Shown: positions 8,818 to 18,104, counted from the stretch's first letter. The stretch: DNA of 64,000 bases from JAITMY01 sp031553765 (GCA_031553765.1 JAVBKY010000006.1:314798-378797), one strand, 5' to 3'. Notes: a model not told the origin generated them from the sequence alone. Numbers and translations are program-made.

Positions 8818-9585
8818 GTTGCTCATTTCAACTTTCAGCCCATCATACGCCAAAAAAACATTCTTTGGAAGCATTGGCTGCACCTCAGTATACAAACCCA
8901 GCTGGTGAGAAATATGTGTCAAGTAGGTTTTCTTGGGCTTTACCTCATCAATCAGCTGTAAGGCTTCGCCAAGCGTAAAGTGCGAAAGGTGCTTTTCGCT
9001 ACGTAAGGCATTTACAACCAAAACCTCGCAACCCATTAGCTGCTGCTTCGACACCTCGCTTACAAAGTTAGCATCGGTAATGTAAGCCACGTTACCCACC
9101 CTAAAGCCAAGTACAGGTAACTTTGCGTGCATAGTACGAATAGGCATTATGCGTACACCTTTTATCCCGAAAGGCGTTTTATCATCAATCACCACCTGCT
9201 CAATATCGGGTGAGCCGGGGTACTTATTTTCGCTAAAAGCATACGAAAACATCTGCCTCAACGTTCGCTGTACACGTTCTTCAGCATACACAGGCATCGG
9301 CTGCTGCATAAAGTAGTTGAAAGCACGCACATCATCCAAACCGGCAATGTGGTCGGTATGCTCATGGGTAAGAAGAATAGCGTCCACCCGCTTTACGTTT
9401 TCGCGCAGCAGCTGCGTACGAAAGTCGGGCCCCGCGTCAATCATCAGCGTTACGCCATCCACCTCCAGCAATGCCGATGTACGTAAGCGTTTATCGTGAG
9501 AATCGGTGGAACAGCACACGTGGCAATCACACCCAATCATAGGCACACCCTGCGAAGTACCCGTTCCAAGAAAAGTTAAAGTCAT
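8812..9585 (-). CDS. MBL-fold metallo-hydrolase (PhnP-like)
   Basis: This 257-residue enzyme of the metallo-beta-lactamase superfamily has the metal motif LLTHEHTDHIAGLDD (HxHxDH). GCDCHVC near the N-terminus resembles the zinc-binding cysteines of PhnP-type phosphodiesterases. The later histidine motifs are MPIRTMHAKLP and LTHISHQLG. The substrate is unknown; PhnP itself hydrolyses a cyclic ribose phosphate, but no phn genes are nearby. The chosen ATG at 9585 starts directly at the fold (MTLTFLGTGTSQGVP). An upstream ATG at 9606 would add only seven unlike residues. Confidence 0.88.
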   Translation of the reverse strand: MTLTFLGTGTSQGVPMIGCDCHVCCSTDSHDKRLRTSALLEVDGVTLMIDAGPDFRTQLLRENVKRVDAILLTHEHTDHIAGLDDVRAFNYFMQQPMPVYAEERVQRTLRQMFSYAFSENKYPGSPDIEQVVIDDKTPFGIKGVRIMPIRTMHAKLPVLGFRVGNVAYITDANFVSEVSKQQLMGCEVLVVNALRSEKHLSHFTLGEALQLIDEVKPKKTYLTHISHQLGLYTEVQPMLPKNVFLAYDGLKVEMSNG

Positions 9586-9614
9586 TTTACAGTTACCATT
9601 TACCAAGTACCATT

Positions 9615-9716
9615 GCCCCCAACCCCCTAAAGGGGGCTATAACCGCTGTGGGTTGTCATACTGAGCCTGTCGAAGCCCGCCTGACTGATTCTGTCGGGCA
9701 GGTGTGCGGCGTGGGC
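9615..9716. repeat. Composite repeat: CCCCCTAAAGGGGG palindrome plus TTCGACAGGCTCAG element
   Basis: CCCCCTAAAGGGGG at 9625-9638 is a perfect palindrome, related to the larger one at 38981. It is followed by GTGGGTTGTCATACTGAGCC and TGTCGAAGCCCGCC (9648 onward), which belongs to the family at 3188, 12972, 37045, 48083 and 53299. Confidence 0.7.
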
Positions 9717-9751
9717 TTGGGAGTATACACTACAAATTTACAAAATAAGCG

Positions 9752-9759
9752 TACCTTTG
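9752..9759 (+). promoter_or_regulatory. -7 promoter box of the Fic gene
   Basis: TACCTTTG matches TAnnTTTG exactly and ends 34 bases before the ATG at 9794. Confidence 0.5.
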
Positions 9760-9793
9760 CAAACAGCATCACCACCACTCTATTTTGACAGGC

Positions 9794-10669
9794 ATGAGTA
9801 GTAAAGTTTCAATACGTTTTTTCGATGATCGTGAAGTTCGTGCCATTTGGGACGAAGAAAATAGTAAATGGTGGTTTTCCGTTTTAGATATCGTAGCCGT
9901 TCTTACCAACCAAGACGATTATACTAAAACTCGAAACTACTGGAAATACCTCAAAGCCAAGCTAAAGAAAGAAAACAGTGAACTGGTTAGTATTACTACC
10001 CAGTTGAAACTTCTCGCGCCTGACGGCAAAAAGCGTTTGTCTGATATGCTTGACTACAAGGGAATCATTGCTCTCGGCAAACAATTTCCCGGAACCAAGG
10101 CAAACCGTTTTATAGACTGGTTCACCTATAGTAGCGAGAGCATTGACGGAAAAAGCAAGGATAAGGCATACGCCCTGTTTGAAAGTTCGTTTATTGACAG
10201 CATAGAGGTTGGCACAGCCAAAGGTTTACAGCAAGTTCACGCCTACCTTTTTGGCGGACTTTACGATTTTGCGGGACAAATAAGGCAAAAAAACATTTCA
10301 AAAGGCGGATTTCAGTTCGCCGTGGCACACTTTCTGGGCAGCACTATGGCACAAATTGAAGAAATGCCCGAGAACACCTTCGATGAAATTACCGATAAAT
10401 ATGTAGAAATGAACATTGCTCACCCATTCATGGAAGGCAACGGACGAAGTACAAGAATTTGGTTGGATTTGATACTGAAAAAGCGCTTGCAAAAATGTGT
10501 AGATTGGAGTAAAATTGGCAAAAACGACTACATGAATGCCATGGTAGCAAGTTCTACAAACAGCGCGACAATAAAGCACTTGCTAAAAAATGCTCTAACC
10601 GATGAAATCCACAGTCGCGAAATGTTTATGAAGGGAATAGACTATTCGTATTATTACGAAGAGGTTTAA
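9794..10669 (+). CDS. BRO-N / Fic domain fusion protein (probable AMP transferase)
   Basis: The 291-residue protein has two parts. Residues 1-115 look like a BRO-N (phage antirepressor-type, DNA-binding) domain: IRFFDDREVRAIWDEENSKW, WWFSVLDIVAVLT and later NRFIDWF. Residues 125-291 are a Fic domain with the complete catalytic motif HPFMEGNGRSTR at 210-221, which in this family supports AMP transfer from ATP to a target hydroxyl group. The C-terminal SYYYEEV contains S285-x3-E289, close to the class III auto-inhibitory pattern SxxxE[G/N] but ending in Glu. An upstream TTG at 9785 is less likely than the ATG at 9794. Fic proteins with this N-terminus are widespread in Bacteroidota. A small unknown gene follows 16 bases later. 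Confidence 0.85.
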   Translation: MSSKVSIRFFDDREVRAIWDEENSKWWFSVLDIVAVLTNQDDYTKTRNYWKYLKAKLKKENSELVSITTQLKLLAPDGKKRLSDMLDYKGIIALGKQFPGTKANRFIDWFTYSSESIDGKSKDKAYALFESSFIDSIEVGTAKGLQQVHAYLFGGLYDFAGQIRQKNISKGGFQFAVAHFLGSTMAQIEEMPENTFDEITDKYVEMNIAHPFMEGNGRSTRIWLDLILKKRLQKCVDWSKIGKNDYMNAMVASSTNSATIKHLLKNALTDEIHSREMFMKGIDYSYYYEEV

Positions 10670-10685
10670 AACGACACATAGAACA

Positions 10686-11255
10686 ATGGCGGACGTTAAA
10701 CAACAGTTTATAGAACTAATCAAAAATAGAAGTAAAGAAAACGCTGAATCGTTGAAGGATGACTTTGCCAAAAAACGAATTGGAAAGTGTATTGAAACGC
10801 TAAGGACAGAGTTAGACTCTTTTATTCGGGTTATGTATTTAGGAAGAATTTCTGACATAAACGAAAGAGAAAGACTAATACAACAAACCTTATCAGGCGA
10901 AAGATGGACAGTTTTGACACCGAATAACAAATGGAAGCAAGTGACCGACAAAAGTATGGTAGACAAAGCAAACGAGTTAAAGGGCTATATTCATTACGTT
11001 TACAAATTTGGTTGTGGATTTATTCACTTGTCCGACTTTCACAACTACGCAGCAACAAATCCATTTGACACTCTTAGCGACACAGAAAAGGTTGACATAA
11101 AAGAATACCTTAATCAATACCACCATTTTCCAATTAACAGTGAATTAACCGTTCAAAGCATAACATGCTACATTCCTGACATATTTAAAAAGATATCGTC
11201 AAATTTGGCTTGCTATTTTGATAGCATATTAAACAACTGCATGATAGATATGTAG
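10686..11255 (+). CDS. Unknown protein downstream of the Fic gene
   Basis: The protein has 189 residues, no signal peptide and no membrane segment. The most distinctive segment is YVYKFGCGFIHLSDFHNY at residues 104-121, an aromatic/His block that looks like a conserved functional core. I do not recognise the family; a helical HEPN-like or DUF-type domain is possible. The start is 16 bases after the Fic stop, and the gene is AT-rich like other accessory genes here, so the two genes are probably one transcript. Whether it is an antitoxin, a substrate or an unrelated passenger cannot be decided. Confidence 0.55.
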   Translation: MADVKQQFIELIKNRSKENAESLKDDFAKKRIGKCIETLRTELDSFIRVMYLGRISDINERERLIQQTLSGERWTVLTPNNKWKQVTDKSMVDKANELKGYIHYVYKFGCGFIHLSDFHNYAATNPFDTLSDTEKVDIKEYLNQYHHFPINSELTVQSITCYIPDIFKKISSNLACYFDSILNNCMIDM

Positions 11256-11368
11256 AAAAGGATAGCACCAACAGCCTTTCGATAAAAGGAAACAACGTGC
11301 TTCGCATGAACTAAAGAACACTCTTCATCTCACCAAATCATAAGTCTGAAATCATCAATCATAAATCC

Positions 11369-12061
11369 ATGCCCACCCTCTACCTCATACCCTCTACCCT
11401 TGGCGAATGCTGCATAAGCGATGTGCTGCCGCAACGCACAAGCACCATAGTAAACCACATTTCTCACTACGTGGTAGAAAATACCCGCAGCGCACGCCGC
11501 TTTCTCAGCAAGCTGGGTATTCAGCAAAGCATAGACTCACTCTCCTTTACCGAACTGAATGAGCACACGCCGTTGGTAGATGTTGCTCCCCTACTCAAAC
11601 CACTACTTGACGGACACGATGTAGGAATTATTTCCGAGGCAGGTGTTCCCTCCGTTGCCGACCCTGGTGCAGCATTGGTAAAGGTGGCACATGAGAAAGG
11701 AATTCGCGTAGTGCCACTGGTTGGTCCATCGTCTATTCTGCTAGCACTAATGGCTTCGGGGTTCAACGGGCAGGCATTTGCCTTTTCGGGTTACCTTCCT
11801 GTTAAGCCGGAGGAGCGTATTCGTCAAATAAAGAATTTGGAAAAGCGTTCGGCGAATGAAACGCAAATTTTCATGGAAACGCCCTACCGTAACAACAAGC
11901 TAATAGCTGATTTGCTTTCCACCTGTAGCCCGCAAACCAAGCTATGCCTTGCTGCCGATATTACGCTCGAAACGGAGTTTATCGTCACCAAAACTATAGG
12001 TGAGTGGAAAAAAAAGGCGCCTGATTTAAACAAGCGCCCGTGTATATTTCTAATGGGATAA
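11369..12061 (+). CDS. RsmI-like SAM-dependent methyltransferase (tetrapyrrole methylase fold)
   Basis: The 230-residue protein has the fold of 16S rRNA (cytidine-1402-2'-O)-methyltransferase. The motif EAGVPSVADPGA at about residue 90 corresponds to the SDAGTPxISDPG loop of RsmI, and VPLVGPSSILLALMASG to the SAM-binding segment. The N-terminus MPTLYLIPSTLGE differs from classic RsmI (shorter, with no GTLYVVATPIGNL string), as in the second RsmI-like subfamily common in Bacteroidota. The rRNA target is therefore likely but not certain. It ends 4 bases from the convergent DUF368 gene. Confidence 0.85.
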   Translation: MPTLYLIPSTLGECCISDVLPQRTSTIVNHISHYVVENTRSARRFLSKLGIQQSIDSLSFTELNEHTPLVDVAPLLKPLLDGHDVGIISEAGVPSVADPGAALVKVAHEKGIRVVPLVGPSSILLALMASGFNGQAFAFSGYLPVKPEERIRQIKNLEKRSANETQIFMETPYRNNKLIADLLSTCSPQTKLCLAADITLETEFIVTKTIGEWKKKAPDLNKRPCIFLMG

Positions 12062-12065
12062 GATT

Positions 12066-12956
12066 TTATCTTTTTATCCCTTTATCTTTTCTATTCGAAA
12101 CCGTTTCAATCACCACTACCACCACACACCCCAACAGTATTAGCCCCACAGCGGGAAGTATTTGCTCGTTGGGTAGAATATTTTTTTCCACCGTTTCGGA
12201 AATCTGCTCCTTCCACGGCCAAATCTTATTGAGTGACCCCAACATAAAACCCGAAAGCACCGCCACCGTCATATCGTGATACTTGCGAAATAACCACGAC
12301 AGCAAGTGAGAGAACGAGGTAATACCAATGGCAGCACCGCACACAAAGGTCAGGATTACCGACATGCGGAATTCGGTGAGCGCTCCCATCATATACTCAT
12401 ACTTGCTAAAGAGCAGCAGAATGAAGCTGCCCGATATGCCCGGCAAAATCATGGCGCAAATAGCCACCGCACCGCAAATGAAGATAAACCACAAGTCGTT
12501 GGGCGTTTGCGCCGGCGACACCATGGTAATGTAAAAAGCAATAATACCGCCAATAATAAAGGCTACCACCCGACTCCAATCCCACTTCTTTATACGCTTT
12601 GACACGTAGTAGGTAGAAGCCAAAATAAGTCCAAAGAAAAATGCAAAGGTGAGTAAGCGCTCGTTTTTGAGCAACCATGTCATAGTTTTAGCTAGAAGTA
12701 AGAAGCTGGCTGCAATACCCGCTACCAAGCTCAACAAAAAGTTACCGTTAACCGCCGTCCAAAACTCCTTCAGCTTAAATGAGAAAAGCAACTTAAGGCT
12801 TTTGAGATTTATGCTGCGAATGGATTCTATCAACTCCTCGTATATTCCTACTATAAAGGCAATTGTACCACCCGACACACCGGGAATAACATCCGCGGCA
12901 CCCATGCCCATGCCTTTGAGTCCTATCAACAAGTAATCTTTTAAACTTCGCTTCAT
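12066..12956 (-). CDS. DUF368 membrane protein (polyprenyl-phosphate transporter type)
   Basis: This is a 296-residue multi-pass membrane protein. It has two related re-entrant-type motifs, ADVIPGVSGGTIAFI near residue 25 and AMILPGISGSFILLLF near residue 175, an internal pseudo-repeat typical of DUF368. Members of this family (PopT) have been shown in other bacteria to recycle undecaprenyl phosphate across the cytoplasmic membrane for wall and envelope synthesis. That role is inferred here from the family. The start at 12956 (MKRSLKDYLL) is preferred over an ATG nine codons upstream. Confidence 0.88.
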   Translation of the reverse strand: MKRSLKDYLLIGLKGMGMGAADVIPGVSGGTIAFIVGIYEELIESIRSINLKSLKLLFSFKLKEFWTAVNGNFLLSLVAGIAASFLLLAKTMTWLLKNERLLTFAFFFGLILASTYYVSKRIKKWDWSRVVAFIIGGIIAFYITMVSPAQTPNDLWFIFICGAVAICAMILPGISGSFILLLFSKYEYMMGALTEFRMSVILTFVCGAAIGITSFSHLLSWLFRKYHDMTVAVLSGFMLGSLNKIWPWKEQISETVEKNILPNEQILPAVGLILLGCVVVVVIETVSNRKDKGIKR

Positions 12957-12971
12957 AATTTGTATTGTGTT

Positions 12972-13054
12972 GCGGGTTGTCATCCTGAGCCTGTCGAAGG
13001 GGTGCGGCGTGGCTTTACCCTCCCCACATACTTCGACAGGCTCAGTATGACAGC
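12972..13054. repeat. Full palindromic TTCGACAGGCTCAG element, copy A
   Basis: CATCCTGAGCCTGTCGAAGG and CTTCGACAGGCTCAGTATGA are inverted arms around a GC-rich centre containing GGGGTGCGGCG. The copy at 48083-48170 has the same two arms and a very similar centre (GGGGTGCGGCGGGGGC...CCCACATA). It lies between the TPR gene and the DUF368 gene. Confidence 0.8.
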
Positions 13055-13063
13055 GCGCTCGTG

Positions 13064-14494
13064 TTACTTTTTCAACTTCTTGTTAGGCCTGTAACGCTTG
13101 TACAAGTCCATTACTTCCTGCTCATCCTGCGACTCGGGGCATGCATCAAAAAACTCTACCGATGTTTCAATATCCAACTTCAATCCCCGCTCCAAATACA
13201 ACAAGCAGTTTTCCATATTGCGCTCGTAGTAGTATAGTGCAGCCAGACGATATGCCACCTGCGCCACATCAAAATTGACAATAAATGCACGCTCAAGCAC
13301 AACTATGGCCTCAGGAATATCGTACAGCACAAAGTTATACTCAGCCATCTTCATCCATGCCTCGTAATCGTATCTATCCAAGTCCACCACACGCTCAAGC
13401 GAGCGTATAGCTTCCAGCATTTCGTTACGTGTAGCCTGCGCTTGCGACAAAGCAAACCAAAATTCGGGATTTTCAGGTTCCAACTCCACGCTGCGTTGTA
13501 AGTAGTCGTAGGCCTTATTTACATCGCCACGCTCATCGGCTACTGATGCCAAACCATAAAACGCACCGGCATAAAGTTTATCAACTCCTATAGCCTCTTC
13601 ATAGCATCGCTTTGCCTCATCAAATGCGCTCTTATGTTCAAGGCACTCACCCAAACGACAGTATGCCTCCGGCTCCTGTGGTTGCTGCTGAATATACGCG
13701 CGCAATACCTCTATTGCTTCATCCACACAATCCAACTCCATCAGCGCATCCACCTTGTTGTAGTACGGCGCATCTACTTTTTCATCAAGCAACAATGCAT
13801 AATCAAAAGCCTCAATAGCATCCTGATAACGCTGCATGCTGAAGTAAACCTCGCCTAACGAATTCCACAGGTAAGGATTGTGCGTATCCTCATCAATACT
13901 TTTGTTGTAAAATTGTAGCGCGTTATCCCAGTCGCTATTTTGCATATAGCAGTAGGCAATACTCGGCAGAATATGCGATTGCATGGGTAACTCCTCGTAT
14001 GCTAGCTGCAAATATCGTAACGCCTTTTTGTACTCATGCTGACGCATAAGGCTATCAGCAGCCATAGTAAGAATGTGTAATTTCTCCGCATCATCACAGG
14101 CATCGGGGAGCAGCTTGTCAAATAGCCTAATGCCCTCCTTTATCTTACCTTGCAATGTGGTAGTACGAGCTTTAAACAGCTGAATCATCATGCTGTTATC
14201 CGTCTTCTCCAAGCGATTGAGTATCAGTATAGCATCAGAAATTTTTCCTTCGTAGGCTAGAATTTCCACCCTGCGCAACTCAATTTCGGTTACTGCAGGA
14301 TGCTGCAAATCGGCAAATTCAATGGCCTGCATGGCCTTTGTCAAATCACCTTTCTCCAGCAAGTAGTAGTCTATTATCAGCTCAAACTCCTCTACATCGA
14401 AATAGCACGAAGCACCGTGTCTGAGCATTCCCTCATAGCGGTGCAACGATGACTTTTCCTCGTCATTCCAAAAATTATATTCGAAATATTGCAT
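13064..14494 (-). CDS. Tetratricopeptide repeat protein
   Basis: The protein has 476 residues, made almost entirely of TPR helices (for example AIEAFDYALLLDEKVDAPYY and AYDYLQRSVELEPENPEFWF), with no signal peptide. It is probably a cytoplasmic scaffold; the partner is unknown. The ATG at 14494 is preceded by a clear GGAG six bases upstream, one of the few Shine-Dalgarno-like sites in the window. It also avoids the repeat-encoded sequence that an upstream start at 14569 would include. The C-terminus is acidic followed by KRYRPNKKLKK. It lies downstream of dapA on the same strand. Confidence 0.85.
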   Translation of the reverse strand: MQYFEYNFWNDEEKSSLHRYEGMLRHGASCYFDVEEFELIIDYYLLEKGDLTKAMQAIEFADLQHPAVTEIELRRVEILAYEGKISDAILILNRLEKTDNSMMIQLFKARTTTLQGKIKEGIRLFDKLLPDACDDAEKLHILTMAADSLMRQHEYKKALRYLQLAYEELPMQSHILPSIAYCYMQNSDWDNALQFYNKSIDEDTHNPYLWNSLGEVYFSMQRYQDAIEAFDYALLLDEKVDAPYYNKVDALMELDCVDEAIEVLRAYIQQQPQEPEAYCRLGECLEHKSAFDEAKRCYEEAIGVDKLYAGAFYGLASVADERGDVNKAYDYLQRSVELEPENPEFWFALSQAQATRNEMLEAIRSLERVVDLDRYDYEAWMKMAEYNFVLYDIPEAIVVLERAFIVNFDVAQVAYRLAALYYYERNMENCLLYLERGLKLDIETSVEFFDACPESQDEQEVMDLYKRYRPNKKLKK

Positions 14495-14525
14495 TTTTAT
14501 CTCCTCAACACTGGCGCTAAAACTT

Positions 14526-14566
14526 CCACCCCCGTCCTTCGGACACCCCCGCCAGCGGGGGATACC
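14526..14566. repeat. GC-rich hairpin repeat between dapA and the TPR gene
   Basis: CCCCCGCCAGCGGGGG forms a 6-base-plus stem, and GTCCTTCGGAC next to it forms a second hairpin. It looks like another of the short interspersed palindromes of this genome, although no second copy is seen in the window. Confidence 0.5.
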
Positions 14567-14594
14567 CATCGCACATGCCCACTATCAGGCATGG

Positions 14595-15470
14595 CTACAG
14601 CGCAGCCATCAACTTCTTTATCTTATCCGTCAGCGCGGGGCTTGACGATACCAGCGGCAAGCGCAGCGTGTTGGCTATCATACCCATGTTGGTCAGCACA
14701 TCCTTTATACCTACGGGATTACCTTCTATAAAAAGAGCGTCGATCAACTCCATCATCTTAAGATGAATTTTTGCGGCCTCCGTATATTTTTGCGCGAGCG
14801 CAAGGCGCACCATTTCCGAAATCTCCTTTGGGTAAGCATTAGCCGCAACCGAAATCAACCCCGCTCCTCCAATAGAGGCAAGGGGCACAGCCAGGCCATC
14901 GTCACCCGAGAGCACCATAAAATCAGTAGGCTTATCGCGCAGTATGTAGCCCATTTGCGACAGGTTGCCTGAGGCTTCCTTTGTTCCGAAAATATTTTTA
15001 TGCTGCGCCAAACGCAATGTAGTATCAGCAGTCATGTTTACACCTGTGCGTCCCGGCACGTTATACAACATAACAGGTACAGGCGAAGCGTCAGCTACCA
15101 CCTTGTAGTGCTCGTACATGCCCTGCTGTGAAGGCTTGTTGTAGTATGGTGTAACTGAAAGCAACGAATCAACTCCGTTGAAATCAGTGTGCTTTATTTT
15201 ATCTACAACCTCCTGCGTATTGTTGCCACCAATGCCCACCATTATGGGCAAATTTGCCGTATTGGCAACCTTTACGCACTCCAGCACCTTACTTTTTTCC
15301 TCGGAGGTGAGTGTTGGTGTTTCCGCTGTGGTACCAAGTGCCACCAAAAAATTTACGCCACCCTCCGACACAAACTCCACCAACTTTGTAAGCGCAGTAT
15401 AATCTACGCTACCATTGGCATCAAAAGGAGTTATCAAAGCTACTCCTGTTCCTGAAAACTTATTTATCAT
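14595..15470 (-). CDS. dapA: 4-hydroxy-tetrahydrodipicolinate synthase
   Basis: DapA condenses pyruvate with aspartate semialdehyde in the lysine/diaminopimelate pathway. The 291-residue TIM barrel carries GTTAETPTLTSEE (threonines of the catalytic triad), LYNVPGRTG (tyrosine and substrate loop) and GTKEASGN, whose lysine forms the Schiff base with pyruvate. The next residues continue as expected (LSGDDGLAVPLASIGG). It starts 2 bases after the stop of the DUF6913 gene, so ligA - DUF6913 - dapA is read as one operon. Confidence 0.96.
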   Translation of the reverse strand: MINKFSGTGVALITPFDANGSVDYTALTKLVEFVSEGGVNFLVALGTTAETPTLTSEEKSKVLECVKVANTANLPIMVGIGGNNTQEVVDKIKHTDFNGVDSLLSVTPYYNKPSQQGMYEHYKVVADASPVPVMLYNVPGRTGVNMTADTTLRLAQHKNIFGTKEASGNLSQMGYILRDKPTDFMVLSGDDGLAVPLASIGGAGLISVAANAYPKEISEMVRLALAQKYTEAAKIHLKMMELIDALFIEGNPVGIKDVLTNMGMIANTLRLPLVSSSPALTDKIKKLMAAL

Positions 15471-15472
15471 GG

Positions 15473-16036
15473 CTATTTGTTAGTTTGCTGTTCTACACTC
15501 TTCGGATTGTTGATTATGGACAGGTAGTGCTTTATTTGCTCCACGTAGCCGTCGAGCGTGCATACCTTTTGCGCGTCAATAATCAAGTCGTAGGGGCAAT
15601 GCGCGTACTGCACACCGCCTATAATCATTGAGGCCCGCACTGTAGACACTATGTATTGTACGGGGTAAACGTTCACCTCTCGGCAAAAATCAATTACAAT
15701 ATCGTAATTCTGCTGCAAAAAACGGTTTACCTCCTCGGATATGGGTTTACCGTACCAGCTCAAGTCTTTTTTACAAAAAATAGAAGCAGATGAGGTACTG
15801 ACAATACCCTCAGGCAAAATCTTTTCATCGCAGTAACCAATCATTGAGCAATTCACGTTCTTACGCGTCAGGTATTTCATGGTTGACATCACCTCGGGTG
15901 GAACCGCTCCCTTTTCCACTTTAAATACCAAACCTACCGTTTTTGCCGTGTCAAAAGAGTGAAAGTGCTTACTACGAACAAGGCGCTTTCGCCTGCTCGT
16001 AATAGCATGTCTCCTAAACCACTGCACTATTCCCAT
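15473..16036 (-). CDS. DUF6913-type protein of unknown function
   Basis: The 187-residue cytoplasmic protein has a basic N-terminus (RRHAITSRRKRLVRSKHF) and a segment DIVIDFCREVNVYPVQYIV. I recognise it as the small conserved Bacteroidota protein that often sits beside dapA and ligA, now called DUF6913; its function is not known. It starts 1 base after the ligA stop and ends 2 bases before dapA, a tight operon that suggests coupling of expression rather than a shared pathway. Confidence 0.75.
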   Translation of the reverse strand: MGIVQWFRRHAITSRRKRLVRSKHFHSFDTAKTVGLVFKVEKGAVPPEVMSTMKYLTRKNVNCSMIGYCDEKILPEGIVSTSSASIFCKKDLSWYGKPISEEVNRFLQQNYDIVIDFCREVNVYPVQYIVSTVRASMIIGGVQYAHCPYDLIIDAQKVCTLDGYVEQIKHYLSIINNPKSVEQQTNK

Positions 16037-16037
16037 T

Positions 16038-18035
16038 TTACGCCTGTATTAATTCTAAAAATTGCTGCTCGTCAATTACCTTCACACCCAACTTCTCTGC
16101 CTTTTGCATCTTACTCCCCGCCTTCTCACCTGCCAGCAGATATGATGTGCTGCCCGATATGGCGCTGCTTACCTTACCTCCGTGCCCCTCTACCATCACC
16201 TTAAACTCATCACGCGGACGACTTAGCGTACCGGTAATTACAAAAGTTAATCCTTCTAGGTTGTTCGATGCTTGCTGCCTCTTTTCGGCCACGAGGCATA
16301 AGCCTACTTCTCGAAGTTTACTCAAAAGTAGCTGATTTTTTTCTTCCTCGAAAAAAGCTAATACACTTTTAGCTATTTGTTCGCCAATTTCATCCACCTT
16401 AAGCAGCTGCTCCATGGTGGCATTTTGTAAAGCATCAAGTGAGCCAAAGGCTTCTGCTATTTTTTTCGCAGTGGTTTCACCCACGTAGCGAATGCCTAAA
16501 GCGAAGAGTACACGGGCAAACGGCACCTTCTTCGATTCGTCAAGGCTTTTCAAAATATTATCGGCGGACTTGTCGCCCATGCGGTCAAGTGCGGCAATTC
16601 TCTCCTTTTGTAGGTCATACAAATCACCCACATTTTTTATCAAGCCCTTGTTGTAAAACAGTTCAATGGTTTCATCGCCCAAACCATCAATATTCATGGC
16701 TTTGCGCCCCACAAAGTGAATAATACGCCCGATAATTTGTGGAGGACAACCATTTTCATTCGGGCAAAAATGCTTGGCCTCACCTTCGAGGCGCACCAAG
16801 GGTGTACCACATTCGGGACATGCCGTTATATATTGCAAAACAGGCAAGCTGTCATGACGTGCAGCAACATCTACCCCTACTATTTTAGGAATAATCTCAC
16901 CACCCTTTTCCACAAAAACCATATCGCCAACACGCACATCAAGTAGCGCAATTTGGTCGGCATTGTGCAGCGAAGCACGTTTTACTACCGTTCCCGCAAG
17001 GCGCACAGGTTCTAGGTTTGCTACAGGCGTAATTGCTCCCGTTCGCCCCACTTGAAAGTCAACAGAAATTAACTTTGTGCGCGCCTGTTCTGCCTTAAAC
17101 TTGTAGGCAATAGCCCAACGCGGTGTTTTGGCGGTATAACCCAAAGCACGCTGCTGCGCAAAGCTGTTTATTTTTATCACCACACCATCGGTATCAAACG
17201 GCAGGCTCTTACGCGATTTATCCCAGTGGTGAATGAAGTCCAAAACTTCGTCGATACTTCTGCATTTTTTTGTATGCTCCGACACTTTGAATCCCCATGA
17301 ACGCGCGGCTTCTAAGCTCTCATAGTGTGAAGCAAAAGGCAGGTCGTTGCCCGGCATGTAGTATACAAAGTTGTCCAAACCACGCTTGGCAACCTCCTTA
17401 CTATCCAACATTTTCAGCGTACCCGATGCTGCGTTACGGGGATTAGCAAAAGGAGCTTCGCCAATATCCTCGCGCTCGCGATTCAGCTTTTCAAATGAGG
17501 CGTGCGGCATGAGAATTTCGCCGCGCATTTCAAATTCTTTTGGGAAACCACTACTGTGCAATTGCAACGGAATGGCATGAATGGTACGGATGTTGGTGGT
17601 AACATCATCGCCCTGCACGCCATCACCACGAGTCACGGCACGTTGCAGCACACCATCTACGTAAGTAAGGCTTATGCCGGCGCCATCAAACTTCAGCTCG
17701 CAAACGTACTCGTACGGCTCGTCAAACGCTTTGGCAATGCGGGTATCAAACTCGCGTAACTCCTCTTCGGAATAGGTATTGCCCAACGACAGCATAGGAT
17801 GCTTGTGCTTTACCTGCACAAAACCCTCGCTAAGGTCGCTTCCCACGCGCTGCGTAGGCGAGGTGGAACTTGCCAACTCAGGAAACTTTTTCTCCAACGT
17901 CTGCAACTCCTGCAACAACAGGTCAAATTCAAAGTCGCTTATGATTGGCGCCGACTCCACATAGTAACGGCGATTGTGCTTCTCAATGGCTTGGCGTAAA
18001 AACTCTACCCTATTTTTTGCTTCTTTTGCGGTCAT
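16038..18035 (-). CDS. ligA: NAD-dependent DNA ligase
   Basis: LigA seals nicks in replication and repair using NAD+. The 665-residue protein has the usual order: Ia domain with RRYYVE, adenylation motif CELKFDGAGISL (catalytic Lys in KxDG), OB fold, zinc finger CPECGTP...HFCPNENGC, helix-hairpin-helix region with LFALGIRYVGETTAKKIA, and a C-terminal BRCT domain (LEGLTFVITGTLSRPRDEF). The ATG at 18035 (MTAKEAKN) is chosen; an upstream start would add nine residues unlike the family. A promoter box lies only 4 bases upstream, implying a very short or absent leader. Confidence 0.97.
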   Translation of the reverse strand: MTAKEAKNRVEFLRQAIEKHNRRYYVESAPIISDFEFDLLLQELQTLEKKFPELASSTSPTQRVGSDLSEGFVQVKHKHPMLSLGNTYSEEELREFDTRIAKAFDEPYEYVCELKFDGAGISLTYVDGVLQRAVTRGDGVQGDDVTTNIRTIHAIPLQLHSSGFPKEFEMRGEILMPHASFEKLNREREDIGEAPFANPRNAASGTLKMLDSKEVAKRGLDNFVYYMPGNDLPFASHYESLEAARSWGFKVSEHTKKCRSIDEVLDFIHHWDKSRKSLPFDTDGVVIKINSFAQQRALGYTAKTPRWAIAYKFKAEQARTKLISVDFQVGRTGAITPVANLEPVRLAGTVVKRASLHNADQIALLDVRVGDMVFVEKGGEIIPKIVGVDVAARHDSLPVLQYITACPECGTPLVRLEGEAKHFCPNENGCPPQIIGRIIHFVGRKAMNIDGLGDETIELFYNKGLIKNVGDLYDLQKERIAALDRMGDKSADNILKSLDESKKVPFARVLFALGIRYVGETTAKKIAEAFGSLDALQNATMEQLLKVDEIGEQIAKSVLAFFEEEKNQLLLSKLREVGLCLVAEKRQQASNNLEGLTFVITGTLSRPRDEFKVMVEGHGGKVSSAISGSTSYLLAGEKAGSKMQKAEKLGVKVIDEQQFLELIQA

Positions 18036-18039
18036 TGAA

Positions 18040-18047
18040 CAAAGGTA
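18040..18047 (-). promoter_or_regulatory. Possible -7 promoter box of ligA
   Basis: On the minus strand the sequence is TACCTTTG, an exact TAnnTTTG match. It lies just 4 bases before the ligA ATG. If used, the transcript would start at or within the first codon (leaderless). Confidence 0.4.
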
Positions 18048-18104
18048 ACCACAAAGGCGCAAGGGGTAAAATTTGAAAGAAGGGAATTATGAATATTTTT
18101 CAAC

